64,000 nt of DNA from Dendrosporobacter quercicolus. Lineage in GTDB: Bacteria > Bacillota > Negativicutes > DSM-1736 > Dendrosporobacteraceae. This document shows positions 32,631 to 45,367 of the stretch, piece by piece (positions within the stretch are counted from its first letter, which is position 1; each line of letters begins with the position of its first letter). The notes below the pieces were generated by a model. It saw only the letters and a list, made by a program, of their open reading frames with translations. It did not search any database and was not told where the DNA came from. The stretch spans positions 372,001-436,000 of the forward strand of contig NZ_FNHB01000002.1 of the NCBI RefSeq assembly GCF_900104455.1. The letters are read 5' to 3'. The translations under genes were made by a program, and so were the position numbers.

Positions 32631-32726
32631 TTAACCACAGAGGACACAGAGTACACGGAGGAAGGCGCGATGCCATCGCGCAGATATATCCCTTATTCCG
32701 TTCCCTCTGTGTACTCTGTGGTTAAG
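32631..32726 (+). repeat. CACAGAG 9-mer inverted-repeat element
   Basis: The left end holds three 9-mers in tandem after ttaac: cacagagga, cacagagta, cacggagga (32635-32661). The right end (about 32702-32726) is the inverse of ttaaccacagagtacacagag. Between them is a gcgcgat/atcgcgc hairpin. The whole folds into one long stem and sits between wecA and wecB. Similar ACACAGAG repeats are, to my memory, scattered in many bacterial genomes. Confidence 0.75.
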
Positions 32727-32769
32727 CAACATCAAGTATCATCGTGCTTTGGCGGAAGGGGTAATGACG

Positions 32770-33927
32770 ATGTCGCGGCTAAAAATAATGACCATTTTCG
32801 GTACGCGTCCTGAAGCGATAAAAATGGCGCCGGTAGTGCTGCAACTGGCAAAATATCCGGACATGATCGAACCGGTTGTAGCCGTGACGGCCCAGCACCG
32901 GGAGATGCTGGATCAGGTGCTGAAGCTGTTTGCGATTAAACCCGATCATGATCTGGATATAATGGCCACAGGGCAAACCCTGTTTGATATTACCTGCCGG
33001 GCGATGCAGGGCCTAAATGCCGTACTGGCGCAGGAGAAGCCGGACATGGTGCTGGTGCATGGCGATACAACAACGACGTTTGCCGGCGCTTTGACCGCGT
33101 TTTATCACCAGATTGCGGTTGGTCACGTTGAAGCCGGCCTGCGCACGCATAATAGGTATTCACCCTACCCCGAGGAGATGAACCGTAAACTGACCGGCTC
33201 GCTGACTGACCTGCATTTTGCCCCGACCGGCACGGCACAGGCTAATCTGCTGCAGGAGGGCGTTGATCCAGCCGATATCTTTGTTACCGGCAATACCGTA
33301 ATCGATGCTCTGCTGGCGACGGTTGATCCTCAGTACCGGTTTACCTGTCCGCTGCTGGCCGGTATTAATTACACTGACCGTAAAGTGATATTGGTTACCA
33401 CGCATCGCCGGGAGAATCTGGGTGAGCCAATGCGGCATGTATACCAGGCCCTGCGTGATATTGTCCGTGAGTTTGCCGATGTGGAGGTTGTTTTTCCGGT
33501 GCATCGCAATCCTTTGGTCCGGGACGTAGTGAATAGCGAACTGGGTGGCTTGGAACGCGTTCATCTAATTGACCCGCTGGAGTATCAGCCCTTTGCCAAT
33601 TTACTGGCCCGTTCTTATTTGGTTTTGACCGATTCCGGCGGAATTCAGGAGGAAGCCCCGGCTTTGGGCAAGCCGGTTTTGGTTTTACGGGACACAACAG
33701 AACGGCCTGAAGCAATTGAAGCCGGTACGGTGAAACTGATCGGCACCGACCGGGACCGGGTGTACACCGAGACCCGGCTGCTGTTGACCGGACAGGCTGA
33801 ATATGAACAAATGGCAAACGCCTGTAATCCTTACGGTGACGGATGTGCATCCAGGCGTATTGTGCAGGCCATTCTCTGGCGGAAGGGACTCAGCGCCGGC
33901 AGGCCCGGCTCTTTTTGCCGCGAATGA
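32770..33927 (+). CDS. wecB: UDP-N-acetylglucosamine 2-epimerase (non-hydrolysing)
   Basis: Cytosolic enzyme of 385 residues interconverting UDP-GlcNAc and UDP-ManNAc for surface glycans. Motifs: TIFGTRPEAIKMAPV at the start, VHGDTTTTFAGAL, HVEAGLRTHNRYSPYPEEMNR, THRRENLG, LTDSGGIQEEAP and LRDTTERPEA, all in place. ATG 32770 is chosen for aagggg 9 nt upstream; an ATG at 32764 is too close to that site. It follows wecA and precedes the atp operon, a common Firmicute arrangement. The last 15 residues (GRPGSFCRE) look divergent. Confidence 0.94.
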   Translation: MSRLKIMTIFGTRPEAIKMAPVVLQLAKYPDMIEPVVAVTAQHREMLDQVLKLFAIKPDHDLDIMATGQTLFDITCRAMQGLNAVLAQEKPDMVLVHGDTTTTFAGALTAFYHQIAVGHVEAGLRTHNRYSPYPEEMNRKLTGSLTDLHFAPTGTAQANLLQEGVDPADIFVTGNTVIDALLATVDPQYRFTCPLLAGINYTDRKVILVTTHRRENLGEPMRHVYQALRDIVREFADVEVVFPVHRNPLVRDVVNSELGGLERVHLIDPLEYQPFANLLARSYLVLTDSGGIQEEAPALGKPVLVLRDTTERPEAIEAGTVKLIGTDRDRVYTETRLLLTGQAEYEQMANACNPYGDGCASRRIVQAILWRKGLSAGRPGSFCRE

Positions 33928-34287
33928 CCTCAGACTGCTGCTGTTGGCTTATTGCTAATAGATCGTCAATCTTAAAACTGTGAGTATAGTGGCAAGGGAA
34001 TATTCCCTGTCAGTATCTCTACTGTGCGGCAGTATGTTTTCTTCAGCGGACGGAATGATTAAATTGCGGCTGGAATTATTAAATTATTGTAACAAAAGTT
34101 ATTGAATAAGTTCCTGCATTACGGCAGGACTTGTTAATTTATGCTAGAATATTACAATTATTCTAAAGTTTAGCGTAATGCTTATGACGGTAAAGATTGC
34201 CGCCTTATGCTGCGAGGCCTGGCAGAGGATAGGGCAGGCGATTGCTGGGAATTTTACCGTAAAATTCACTTGGCCGGGGTGACCCTG
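33928..34287 (+). other. Intergenic region upstream of the atp operon
   Basis: 360 bases without a credible gene. It contains a 37-bp repeat (33959-33995), a gggaat/attccc palindrome just after it, and a cctgc/gcagg hairpin near 34116. A TAGAAT at 34146-34151 may be the -10 of the atp promoter; no clear -35 was found. Confidence 0.6.
33959..33995 (+). repeat. 37-bp repeat, copy 1
   Basis: Starts tagatcgtcaatcttaaaac and ends gtatagtggcaa. It matches 59658-59693 at 32 of 37 aligned positions with one gap. Both copies lie just after a gene stop. Confidence 0.7.
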
Positions 34288-34506
34288 ATGGGCAGGAACA
34301 ACAAAAATCCGGTTTTTGCCGCTTTCGGCCTGGCGGCATCAATCGGCCTGAATATCGTGGCGACAGTAGCAGTAGGGTTATTTGGGGGCCGGTGGCTTGA
34401 CCGCTATTTTGCTACATTTCCCTGGTTTACGGTGGGTGGTATTGTGCTGGGCATGTTAGCCGGCCTGTGGTCTGTCTATAAGAGAATCATGCAGGAGTAT
34501 TCCTGA
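34288..34506 (+). CDS. atpZ: AtpZ/AtpI-family protein
   Basis: A 72-residue protein with two hydrophobic helices (about residues 9-32 and 43-62), opening the ATP synthase operon. The GGRWLDRYFATFPWFTVGGIVLGMLAG pattern (given in part; residues 27-54) is typical of AtpZ, thought to work with AtpI in c-ring assembly or cation supply. Start at ATG 34288; a GTG at 34279 and ATG at 34207 are in frame but less typical. Confidence 0.8.
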   Translation: MGRNNKNPVFAAFGLAASIGLNIVATVAVGLFGGRWLDRYFATFPWFTVGGIVLGMLAGLWSVYKRIMQEYS

Positions 34507-34548
34507 CTTTTTGCCAGCCTGGTCTGCGGAATGGGGAGCCTGACAGTT

Positions 34549-34950
34549 ATGGGACAGGATAGACAGCAGGAATTAACTGAATACCGGGGCGAAGTTAAGC
34601 GAACTATGCTGAGCATGGCCATCTGGGGAGCACTGGCGATTGCTGTGTTGTGCCTGGCCGGACGGCAGTCCCTGATACCGGGTTTTTTGCTGGGGTTGAG
34701 TGCGAGTTTGGGATATTATGCCCTGCTGAGTTTTAGAGTGAGGCAAAGCGCGGCGCTGCAGCCGGAAAAAATCATTGCCTATATGCGGGCCGGCTGGCTC
34801 ATTCGGCTAAGTTTCCTGGTTATGGTTGTGATTGTAGTGTTGAAAATGCCGGGAATTGATTTCCTGGCGGCGATGCTCGGCCTATTCTCTTTTCAAATTA
34901 TCATGCTGGCGCAGAATATCATTGTTGTAGTAAAAAGCCTGAGAACATAA
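34549..34950 (+). CDS. atpI: ATP synthase protein I (AtpI)
   Basis: A 133-residue membrane protein with four helices, located between atpZ and atpB as usual for atpI. AtpI helps assemble the c-ring. The start is uncertain: ATG 34549 has ggggag about 11 nt upstream, while ATG 34531 is 18 nt earlier and lacks a clear site. The sequence itself is weakly conserved in this family, so the call rests partly on position. Confidence 0.82.
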   Translation: MGQDRQQELTEYRGEVKRTMLSMAIWGALAIAVLCLAGRQSLIPGFLLGLSASLGYYALLSFRVRQSAALQPEKIIAYMRAGWLIRLSFLVMVVIVVLKMPGIDFLAAMLGLFSFQIIMLAQNIIVVVKSLRT

Positions 34951-34998
34951 AAAAGCTCCCGGGCGGGGAAATATCGGAAAAAAGGAGTGGATGCGCAG

Positions 34999-36005
<1,007 letters not shown>

Positions 36006-36093
36006 GTAAATGCTGCGTAATTGAGCGACTGGCCGCCGGTTTACCGCAAGCCAGCCGCTTCCCTGATACGCGCCGAAAGAGGAGGGGCCTCGT

Positions 36094-36597
36094 TTGATTG
36101 ATTTAAATGCGACACTTTTTGCGCAAATTATAAATTTCCTGCTGCTGGTGGCAATTCTAGGCAAGTTTGCTTATAAGCCGTTAATGAAGATTTTAGCTGA
36201 ACGTCAGTCGAAAATCCAGACAAGTCTGGATACTGCCGAACAGGACCGGTTGGCTGCCGAACAATTAAAACAGGACTATCTGAACCAATTGGCAACTGCC
36301 CGCGCCCAGGCGCAGGCAATTGTGGAAAAAGCCACCACGCTGGCCGAGCAAACCAAAGAGGAAATTTTACGGGAGGCTCAGGCTGAAAGCAGCCGTTTGC
36401 TGCAAAAAGCGCAGGAAGAAATTGGCCGTGAGCGGGAACAGGCAATGCTGGAATTTAAGGGCGAGCTGGCTTCCCTGGCGGTGGCCGCAGCCGCCAAAAT
36501 TATTGCCCAGAACCTGGACGAAAAAGCCAACGCCAAGTTGGTAAATGAGTTTATTAATGAGCTTGACAGCGAGAAGATAGGTGGTCTGCCATGCTAA
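36094..36597 (+). CDS. atpF: F-type ATP synthase subunit b
   Basis: Peripheral stalk subunit of 167 residues from a TTG start (gaggaggg 5-6 nt upstream). One N-terminal helix (LNATLFAQIINFLLLVAIL, residues 3-21) is followed by a long charged coiled coil, as expected. It overlaps atpH by 7 nt. Confidence 0.94.
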   Translation: MIDLNATLFAQIINFLLLVAILGKFAYKPLMKILAERQSKIQTSLDTAEQDRLAAEQLKQDYLNQLATARAQAQAIVEKATTLAEQTKEEILREAQAESSRLLQKAQEEIGREREQAMLEFKGELASLAVAAAAKIIAQNLDEKANAKLVNEFINELDSEKIGGLPC

Positions 36598-37142
36598 GTC
36601 AGCTCGCGCAAACTTACGCCCAGGCCATCTATGAGCTGGCCGTACAACGAAAGATGCTTGATGCGGTTCAAGCCCAGCTGGAGCTGGTAACTACTGCGGT
36701 TGCCGCTCATCCTGACCTGCGGGGGTTCCTTGAGCACCCGCTCGTTCCACCGCAGGCCAAGAAGGATACAATGACCAAAATATTCGCAGGTGAGTTGACT
36801 GACTTTGTCAGCAACTTTTTACTTTTGCTGATCGATAAGGGCCGGGAAACCATATTGCCGGCCATTGTCCGGCAATACGTGGATATCGCCAACAAGGCCC
36901 GTAACATCACTGTGGCTGAAGTGATTACCGTTAAACCGCTAACGCCGGAGCAGAGCAGGCTGCTGGCCGACAAGCTCAGCCAGGTTACCGGCAGCAGGAT
37001 TGTGTTGAAACCGGCTATTGACGAGCAAATACTGGGTGGCGTTATCGTCAAATTGGGTGGAAAATTAATCGATGCCAGTTTGGTACGCCAACTGCAATCA
37101 CTAAAAACAGTCCTGGCGGCGCGGGAACAGACGGCAGTTTGA
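36591..37142 (+). CDS. atpH: F-type ATP synthase subunit delta
   Basis: Stalk subunit of 183 residues joining F1 to subunit b. Features: AQTYAQAIYELAVQ at the start, FLLLLIDKGRE in the middle and GGVIVKLGGKLIDASLVRQLQSL at the end (given in part), all typical. The start overlaps the end of atpF, so the two are probably translated together. Confidence 0.94.
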   Translation: MLSQLAQTYAQAIYELAVQRKMLDAVQAQLELVTTAVAAHPDLRGFLEHPLVPPQAKKDTMTKIFAGELTDFVSNFLLLLIDKGRETILPAIVRQYVDIANKARNITVAEVITVKPLTPEQSRLLADKLSQVTGSRIVLKPAIDEQILGGVIVKLGGKLIDASLVRQLQSLKTVLAAREQTAV

Positions 37143-37179
37143 TGCTTACCTGCCGCCGGGGAAAAAGGTTTGGTACTAA

Positions 37180-38739
<1,560 letters not shown>

Positions 38740-38744
38740 TGTAA

Positions 38745-39593
38745 ATGCCTAGTGCACAGGACATTCGCCGCCGGATTAAAAGTGTTAAGAGTATTCAACA
38801 AATTACCAAAGCCATGAAAATGGTCGCCGCCGCCCGGCTGCGCCGGGCGCAGGAAAAGGCTACAGCCAGCAAGCCCTATACGGAAAAAGTCCAGCAGGTA
38901 TTGGCCAGTGTTGCCGCTCATACCGCAGAGATCGCTCATCCTTTGCTGGAAGTGCGCGCGGTCAAGCGGACGGTATATTTGGTGCTGAGTTCGGACAAGG
39001 GCCTGGCCGGGGCTTATGCCAGCAATGTCTTTAAAGAGCTGACACCAAGGATTACCGATAAAAATACAACCGGCATTATGGCCGTTGGCCGTAAAACCAG
39101 GGATTATTTCAGGCGCCGGGGTTATGCCATTGATGCCGAGTACACCGGCTTTAGCGAAAAGCCGGCCTATGATAACGCCAGAGTGATTGCCCGCGATTTG
39201 GCGCAGCGCTTTCAGAATGGCGATTGCGACGAAATTTATCTGGTGTATACGCAATTCTTTTCGCCCATTCATCTAAAGCCTGCTGTCACCAGACTTCTCC
39301 CGCTGGATATCGGTCAGTCAACAGATCCGGCTGTGACCGATTATCTGTTTGAGCCATCGCCGGAGGCGGTATTAGGCCTGTTGCTTCCTAAGTACCTGGA
39401 AACTATGGTATATGGGGCTTTGCTGCAGGCTGCGGCCAGTGAGCTGGGATCAAGAATGACGGCTATGGGGGCGGCTACCGATAATGCCGAAGAGTTAATT
39501 GCCAAACTTATTTTGAACTATAATAAAGTGCGTCAGGCGACCATTACTCGTGAAATTACCGAGATTGTGGGCGGTGCTGAGGCCTTGAAGTAA
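38745..39593 (+). CDS. atpG: F-type ATP synthase subunit gamma
   Basis: Central rotor shaft, 282 residues. Conserved ends are intact: DIRRRIKSVKSIQQITKAMK at the N-terminus and ATDNAEELIAKLILNYNKVRQ with ITREITEIVGGAEAL at the C-terminus. It lies 5 nt after atpA and 12 nt before atpD. No redox insertion of the chloroplast type is seen. Confidence 0.96.
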   Translation: MPSAQDIRRRIKSVKSIQQITKAMKMVAAARLRRAQEKATASKPYTEKVQQVLASVAAHTAEIAHPLLEVRAVKRTVYLVLSSDKGLAGAYASNVFKELTPRITDKNTTGIMAVGRKTRDYFRRRGYAIDAEYTGFSEKPAYDNARVIARDLAQRFQNGDCDEIYLVYTQFFSPIHLKPAVTRLLPLDIGQSTDPAVTDYLFEPSPEAVLGLLLPKYLETMVYGALLQAAASELGSRMTAMGAATDNAEELIAKLILNYNKVRQATITREITEIVGGAEALK

Positions 39594-41015
<1,422 letters not shown>

Positions 41016-41018
41016 CAA

Positions 41019-41438
41019 GTGGCTAAAAAGATAAGGCTTGACATTGTTTCCCCTGAACGACTGGTCTACTCGGCCGATGTCGATATGGTCATTGCCCGGA
41101 CTACCACCGGGGATATCGGCATTCTGCCAGGCCATGCGCCTTTAGTCGCCGGACTCCAGATTTGGCCGCTGCGCCTGCTGAATGATGAGGGCGAGTTGCC
41201 GATCGCCGTTAGCAGCGGCTTTATTGAAGTCCAGCCGGAAAAAGTCACGGTACTGGCGGCGTGCGCCGAACTGCCGGAGGAAATAGACATCAACCGGGCT
41301 AAGGAAGCCAAGGCCCGGGCTGAGGCGCGGCTGAAAGGATCAACAGATGCCAAGCATAAAATTGATGCAGCCCGGGCGGAAGCCGCTCTTCAGCGGGCGA
41401 TGCTCCGGCTGACTGTGTCCCGTCAAAGCAGCCAGTGA
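41019..41438 (+). CDS. atpC: F-type ATP synthase subunit epsilon
   Basis: Rotor subunit and inhibitor of ATP hydrolysis, 139 residues from a GTG start 3 nt after atpD. The N-terminal beta domain (LDIVSPERLVYSADVDMV, PGHAPLVAGL) is followed by a two-helix C-terminal domain rich in Ala/Arg/Glu, full length, so the inhibitory form should be possible. Last gene of the operon. Confidence 0.95.
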   Translation: MAKKIRLDIVSPERLVYSADVDMVIARTTTGDIGILPGHAPLVAGLQIWPLRLLNDEGELPIAVSSGFIEVQPEKVTVLAACAELPEEIDINRAKEAKARAEARLKGSTDAKHKIDAARAEAALQRAMLRLTVSRQSSQ

Positions 41439-41484
41439 AACGTAACGGATGGAACCGCAGTGCAGGGTTCACGAAATCATGGTT

Positions 41485-41512
41485 CAGCGCGATAATTTCG
41501 CGCTGTTTTTTT
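41485..41512 (+). terminator. Intrinsic terminator of the atp operon
   Basis: Stem cagcgcga/tcgcgctg (41485-41492, 41498-41505) followed by seven T. Confidence 0.92.
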
Positions 41513-41634
41513 GTCTCTTTTGCGTCTATCGTGTATTTTGCCGGTTAAGCATTTACCCACAAATTTCATTGTATAGCACCCCTAGAAAATGGCAAGAATG
41601 AAAATAGAGCAGTCATTATTAAGGGGCGTAAATC

Positions 41635-42393
41635 ATGAACTATTTAGGTAAAAAATTATTGTTAATCACGGTGCTGTTAATGGCCGTTAACCTTGGCCGC
41701 GCTGAAAACGTACCGGTGACAATAACGCAGCCGCTGGCGGCTGCAATGCAGGCCACTGGCGCTGAACTGGGTGAAATCAGTGTGAACGGCTGGGCCAAAT
41801 TACCGGCAGCGCAAACCGGTGAGACTGAGTTGATAGGGATAACAAAACAGGCGATGCTGGAATTGGGCTTTACCGGGGAGGAGTATGAACTGACCGTTGC
41901 TGTCAGCCGCCGCCAGCAGGCGGTCCGGGCGGTCGCCGTTGCAAGTGACCGCCAGGTTGCGGTTATTGCCGAACAGCTGCGGCCGGCTGGCGATGGCCGG
42001 CCGGCCGAGGTGTATTTGGCGGTAAATATTGAGCTGAAGACTCAGGATGCACAGGCCGCTACAGAATCAAGCGCTAAAATCAGCAAAATAATCACTGCTT
42101 TTGCTGGAAGCCCGCAGATTAGCACTTGCCTGGTGGGATGGCTTGATGGTAAACTAGTGAAGGATGATTGGGACAAGCGGCTTGGGGATGCTTTTGCGGT
42201 ACTTAATGCCGATTTGATTAGTTCAACTTCCAGTGCTCAGTACAGCAGTTTCACCGGCTTTAGTCCCATGCTAGACAAAGGGTTGAACATTGGCGACCGC
42301 CGGATCAATGTGAATGCGGCCATGCGTTACAGTCCCTATGACAACCGGACATATGTAATAATTGGTTCGCCGGTGATTACAATTGAGTATTAA
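41635..42393 (+). CDS. ywmB: YwmB-family secreted protein
   Basis: A 252-residue exported protein (signal peptide to about residue 23, LGRA). I assign it to the YwmB family from its position between atpC and murA, as in Bacillus, and from its length and layout: alpha/beta domain with NGWAKL early and SPYDNRTYVIIGSPVITIEY at the end, a typical YwmB C-terminus. Function of the family is unknown; the TATA-box-binding fold name is structural only. Extracytoplasmic. Confidence 0.82.
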   Translation: MNYLGKKLLLITVLLMAVNLGRAENVPVTITQPLAAAMQATGAELGEISVNGWAKLPAAQTGETELIGITKQAMLELGFTGEEYELTVAVSRRQQAVRAVAVASDRQVAVIAEQLRPAGDGRPAEVYLAVNIELKTQDAQAATESSAKISKIITAFAGSPQISTCLVGWLDGKLVKDDWDKRLGDAFAVLNADLISSTSSAQYSSFTGFSPMLDKGLNIGDRRINVNAAMRYSPYDNRTYVIIGSPVITIEY

Positions 42394-42464
42394 AACCAAG
42401 CAGTATTTGCACATAATAAGCTTATAAGAAACGTTTTTTGTCTAGTACTGCGCCAGCCTGCAAG

Positions 42465-42576
42465 TGGCGAGACGATTTTTTGAAAGCCAAGGCGGCGGAA
42501 TGAGGCATACCGGGCGTATGCCGATTGACTTACAACGCAGTATTACGGAAAATCGGCCGTCAGGAATTGTAGAATT
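42465..42576 (+). repeat. Dispersed intergenic repeat, copy 2
   Basis: Same order of blocks as 8580-8690 read on the minus strand: TGGCGAGAC, CAAGGCGG, hairpin GGCATAC-cgggc-GTATGCC, ACAACG, ACGGAAAAT, CCGTCAG. Differences are scattered substitutions, so the copies have diverged. Confidence 0.8.
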
Positions 42577-42819
42577 CAGGGTTGGTAGCACTAGTACCTT
42601 GACCCAGTCAAATATTAGGTTAGACAACCCGCCTTTTTTTCGCCCTGCTTCGTTGGCCGTAACGGCATAAGGGCAACAACGGTTTCTGCCTTCGCTGAGC
42701 TGCGCTCGGTACAAACCGTGTTTTCTTTATCGTCGCCTTACAGATTCTCGATCTGTGCGGCTCCTTCGCCTCGCAGGACGAAAAAATCTATGTCGTCTAA
42801 AACTAACATCTAACTGTGC

Positions 42820-42837
42820 CAAGGCACTAGTGCCTTG
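42820..42837. repeat. Perfect 18-bp palindrome upstream of murA
   Basis: caaggcactagtgccttg is fully self-complementary with CTAG at its centre. Related GGTACTAG/CTAGTACC octamers lie at 23479, 24118, 31455, 42591, 44179 and 46141. It is 75 bp before the murA start and could be an operator. Confidence 0.7.
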
Positions 42838-42911
42838 CTGGTCTGGCGTCTGTTTTTATTGCAGCGCTTTTTGGAGCTTTGTTAACATGCCAGTAGTTTT
42901 GGGAGGATCTT

Positions 42912-44168
42912 ATGGAAAAGCTAGTAATCAATGGCGGCAGACAACTAAACGGAACAATCAAGATCAGCGGCGCCAAAAATGCAGTACTGCCAATCATTGC
43001 CGCCGCTCTGCTGGGACAAACCCCCAGTACTTTAGAGGAAGTGCCGGATCTGGAAGATGTACGCACAATTTCTGAAGTATTGCAGCATCTGGGAGTGCCG
43101 GTGGCAACCAATAGCCCGAATACACTAAGTATTGACAGTACGCAGATCAGTACCTGTGAAGCGCCGTATGAGCTTGTCCGTAAAATGAGAGCCTCATTTT
43201 TAATTATGGGGCCGTTGCTGGCAAGGCGCGGCCTGGCCAAAATTTCTTTGCCGGGCGGCTGTGCGATCGGCACCCGCCCCATTGATTTACATCTCAAAGG
43301 GTTTGAAGCCCTGGGGGCGCAAATTGATATCGGGCACGGTTATATTGAGGCCAAAGCCCCGCAGGGTTTAACCGGCGCCCGGATTTATCTTGATTTTCCC
43401 AGTGTGGGGGCGACGGAAAATATTATGATGGCTGCGTCGATGGCCCAAGGTCAAACGATTCTGGAAAATCCTGCGCATGAACCGGAAATAGTCGATTTGG
43501 CGAATTACCTTAACGTTATGGGCGCGAATATTCGCGGTGCAGGAACAAACGTCATTAAAATTGAAGGGGTCCGCGAGCTTAAAGGCTCTGATTACACCAT
43601 TATTCCTGACCGGGTGGAAGCCGGTACGTATATGGTGGCGGCGGCAATGACCAATGGCGATGTTTATATTGAAAATGCACTTATTGAACATTTAAAGCCG
43701 GTTGCGGCTAAACTTAAAGAGGCCGGTGTGTACATTGAGGAGGATATCAATGGCGTGCGGGTAAAAGGCAATGGCGCAATCCGGGCTGTTGATATCAAGA
43801 CCTTGCCTTACCCGGGTTTTCCGACCGATATGCAGGCTCAGTTTATGGCGATGCTGACCATTGCGCAGGGAACCAGCATCGTCAGTGAGACGGTTTTTGA
43901 AAACCGGTTTATGCATGTTGACGAACTAAAACGAATGGGCGCAAATATCAAGATTGAAGGACGCAGCGCAGTGGTGGAGGGTGTAGCCCGCCTTACGGGG
44001 TGTCCGGTTAAAGCAACCGATTTGCGGGCTGGAGCGGCAATGGTGCTGGCCGGTCTGGTTGCCGAAGGGGAAACTCAGATTGGCTATATTCATCATATTG
44101 ACCGTGGGTACGAAGGACTTGTAGATAAATTATGCAGTATCGGTGCTGACATCAGCAGAATAAGCTAG
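42912..44168 (+). CDS. murA: UDP-N-acetylglucosamine 1-carboxyvinyltransferase
   Basis: First committed enzyme of peptidoglycan synthesis; transfers enolpyruvate from PEP to UDP-GlcNAc in the cytosol. 418 residues, normal length. The K22-N23 pair in SGAKNA and the active-site Cys C117 in [11 protein letters not shown] are present, so it should be fosfomycin-sensitive in type. [12 protein letters not shown] and [13 protein letters not shown] are also typical. RBS gggagga. Lies between ywmB and spoIID as in Bacillus. Confidence 0.96.
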   Translation: MEKLVINGGRQLNGTIKISGAKNAVLPIIAAALLGQTPSTLEEVPDLEDVRTISEVLQHLGVPVATNSPNTLSIDSTQISTCEAPYELVRKMRASFLIMGPLLARRGLAKISLPGGCAIGTRPIDLHLKGFEALGAQIDIGHGYIEAKAPQGLTGARIYLDFPSVGATENIMMAASMAQGQTILENPAHEPEIVDLANYLNVMGANIRGAGTNVIKIEGVRELKGSDYTIIPDRVEAGTYMVAAAMTNGDVYIENALIEHLKPVAAKLKEAGVYIEEDINGVRVKGNGAIRAVDIKTLPYPGFPTDMQAQFMAMLTIAQGTSIVSETVFENRFMHVDELKRMGANIKIEGRSAVVEGVARLTGCPVKATDLRAGAAMVLAGLVAEGETQIGYIHHIDRGYEGLVDKLCSIGADISRIS

Positions 44169-44190
44169 TGCCTGATACGGTACTAGCACT

Positions 44191-44218
44191 AAACAGGCGG
44201 CCGTCAGGCCGCCTGTTT
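44191..44218 (+). terminator. Intrinsic terminator after murA
   Basis: Perfect 12-bp stem aaacaggcggcc/ggccgcctgttt with a gtca loop. The T tract is short and partly within the stem. A smaller gctagtgcc/ggtactagc hairpin lies directly upstream (44164-44187). Confidence 0.82.
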
Positions 44219-44291
44219 TATGATAATCATACTTTTTCCTTCCTTCGCATATTATGGTAATGGCTGAGCCGGAGGATAGGGAGGGGCGGTT

Positions 44292-45290
44292 GTGAAGAAA
44301 CTACTGGCGGTTGCCGTGTCGCTGGTTATTATCATGGTAATAGTTCTGCCGATCATGATAGTCGGTATTGATATTTCCGGTACAGGCAAGGAAAGGAGCA
44401 GCAATCAGGGCATGAAAAAAGAGGACATAGCCATTCATGTTTACCTGCATGAACAGGACCGGATTGTCAGCATGAGTCTGGAGGAATATGTAAAAGGCGT
44501 GGTTGCCGCCGAGATGCCGGCTGAATTTGCGCCTGAGGCGCTCAAAGCGCAGGCGTTGGCCGCCCGGACATACGCGATAAAAAACATGATTGCCTTTGGC
44601 GGCAGCGGCTTACCGGATAAGCCGGGAGCTGACGTTAGCTCGGATCATAAACAAAGCCAGGCCTGGCAGGATCAGCATAAACTGAGAGAGCGCTGGGGCC
44701 CTTTCCTTTATGAGCAATATTGGAAGAAAATTACCCAGGCGGTTGAAGCAACCAGAGGCGAGATCATTACGTATCATGATGAGCCAATCAATTCCTTGTT
44801 TCATTCAACCAGCGGGGAGAAGACGGCGAGCGCTAAAGAAGTCTGGGGGTTTGAGTATCCCTACCTGCAGAGTGTGGCCTGCCGCTGGGATCAGGCCTCG
44901 CCAAGGTATAGCGAAACCAAAGCGTTTGCCTTAAGCGAGATTGAACAGCGGCTGGGCGCCGACGCCGGTGTGGTAGCCGCCGGGCAAAGCGGCGACAACA
45001 GCAGTATCCGGATTTTAAGCTATACGGACTCGGGCCGGGTTGACCAGATCCGGGTCGGCAACAAAACCTTCAGCGGTTTGGCGCTGCGGGATAAGCTGGA
45101 GCTGCGCTCTGCGAACTTTTCGGCGGAACTGAAAGGCGATCAGCTTGTGGTTAAAACCACCGGTTATGGTCATGGCGTCGGCATGTGTCAGTATGGCGCT
45201 AATGGTATGGCCAAAGAGGGCCGGAATTACCGGGATATCATTCATTACTACTATACCGGTGTGACGATTAAAAATATTTCAGGTTCTTGA
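44292..45290 (+). CDS. spoIID: Stage II sporulation protein D (peptidoglycan lytic transglycosylase)
   Basis: A 332-residue membrane-anchored enzyme that degrades septal peptidoglycan during forespore engulfment. GTG start. One N-terminal helix (about 5-25), then the SpoIID/LytB domain: VYLHEQDRIVSMSLEEYVKGVVAAEMPAEF (given in part; the catalytic Glu is in AAEMPAEF) followed by EALKAQALAARTYA, and the GYGHGVGMCQYGANGMA signature near the end. Two Cys-containing segments hint at the zinc site known for SpoIID. With SpoIIQ and SpoIIID it shows the organism can form spores. Confidence 0.94.
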   Translation: MKKLLAVAVSLVIIMVIVLPIMIVGIDISGTGKERSSNQGMKKEDIAIHVYLHEQDRIVSMSLEEYVKGVVAAEMPAEFAPEALKAQALAARTYAIKNMIAFGGSGLPDKPGADVSSDHKQSQAWQDQHKLRERWGPFLYEQYWKKITQAVEATRGEIITYHDEPINSLFHSTSGEKTASAKEVWGFEYPYLQSVACRWDQASPRYSETKAFALSEIEQRLGADAGVVAAGQSGDNSSIRILSYTDSGRVDQIRVGNKTFSGLALRDKLELRSANFSAELKGDQLVVKTTGYGHGVGMCQYGANGMAKEGRNYRDIIHYYYTGVTIKNISGS

Positions 45291-45367
45291 CCGGATGTTT
45301 AGGCGGCGCAAGACACGAATGACTGACCCTGTGTAATAATGGGCATAATGGTAGCGAGGTGATGAAA

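Larger units (their letters stand above)
42394..42911 (+). other. 518-bp intergenic region rich in repeats
   Basis: No credible gene. It holds the second copy of the 111-bp dispersed repeat (42465-42576), a ctagtacc motif (42591-42598) and a perfect 18-bp palindrome caaggcactagtgccttg (42820-42837). The stretch between 42610 and 42800 (T-rich then cgcct/aggcg-like short dyads) has no assigned role. A remnant of a small mobile element is possible. Confidence 0.65.

Noticed and set aside
32635-32661. Tandem 9-mers as a possible CRISPR array
   Set aside because: Units are contiguous without spacers and are part of an inverted repeat; no cas genes are present.
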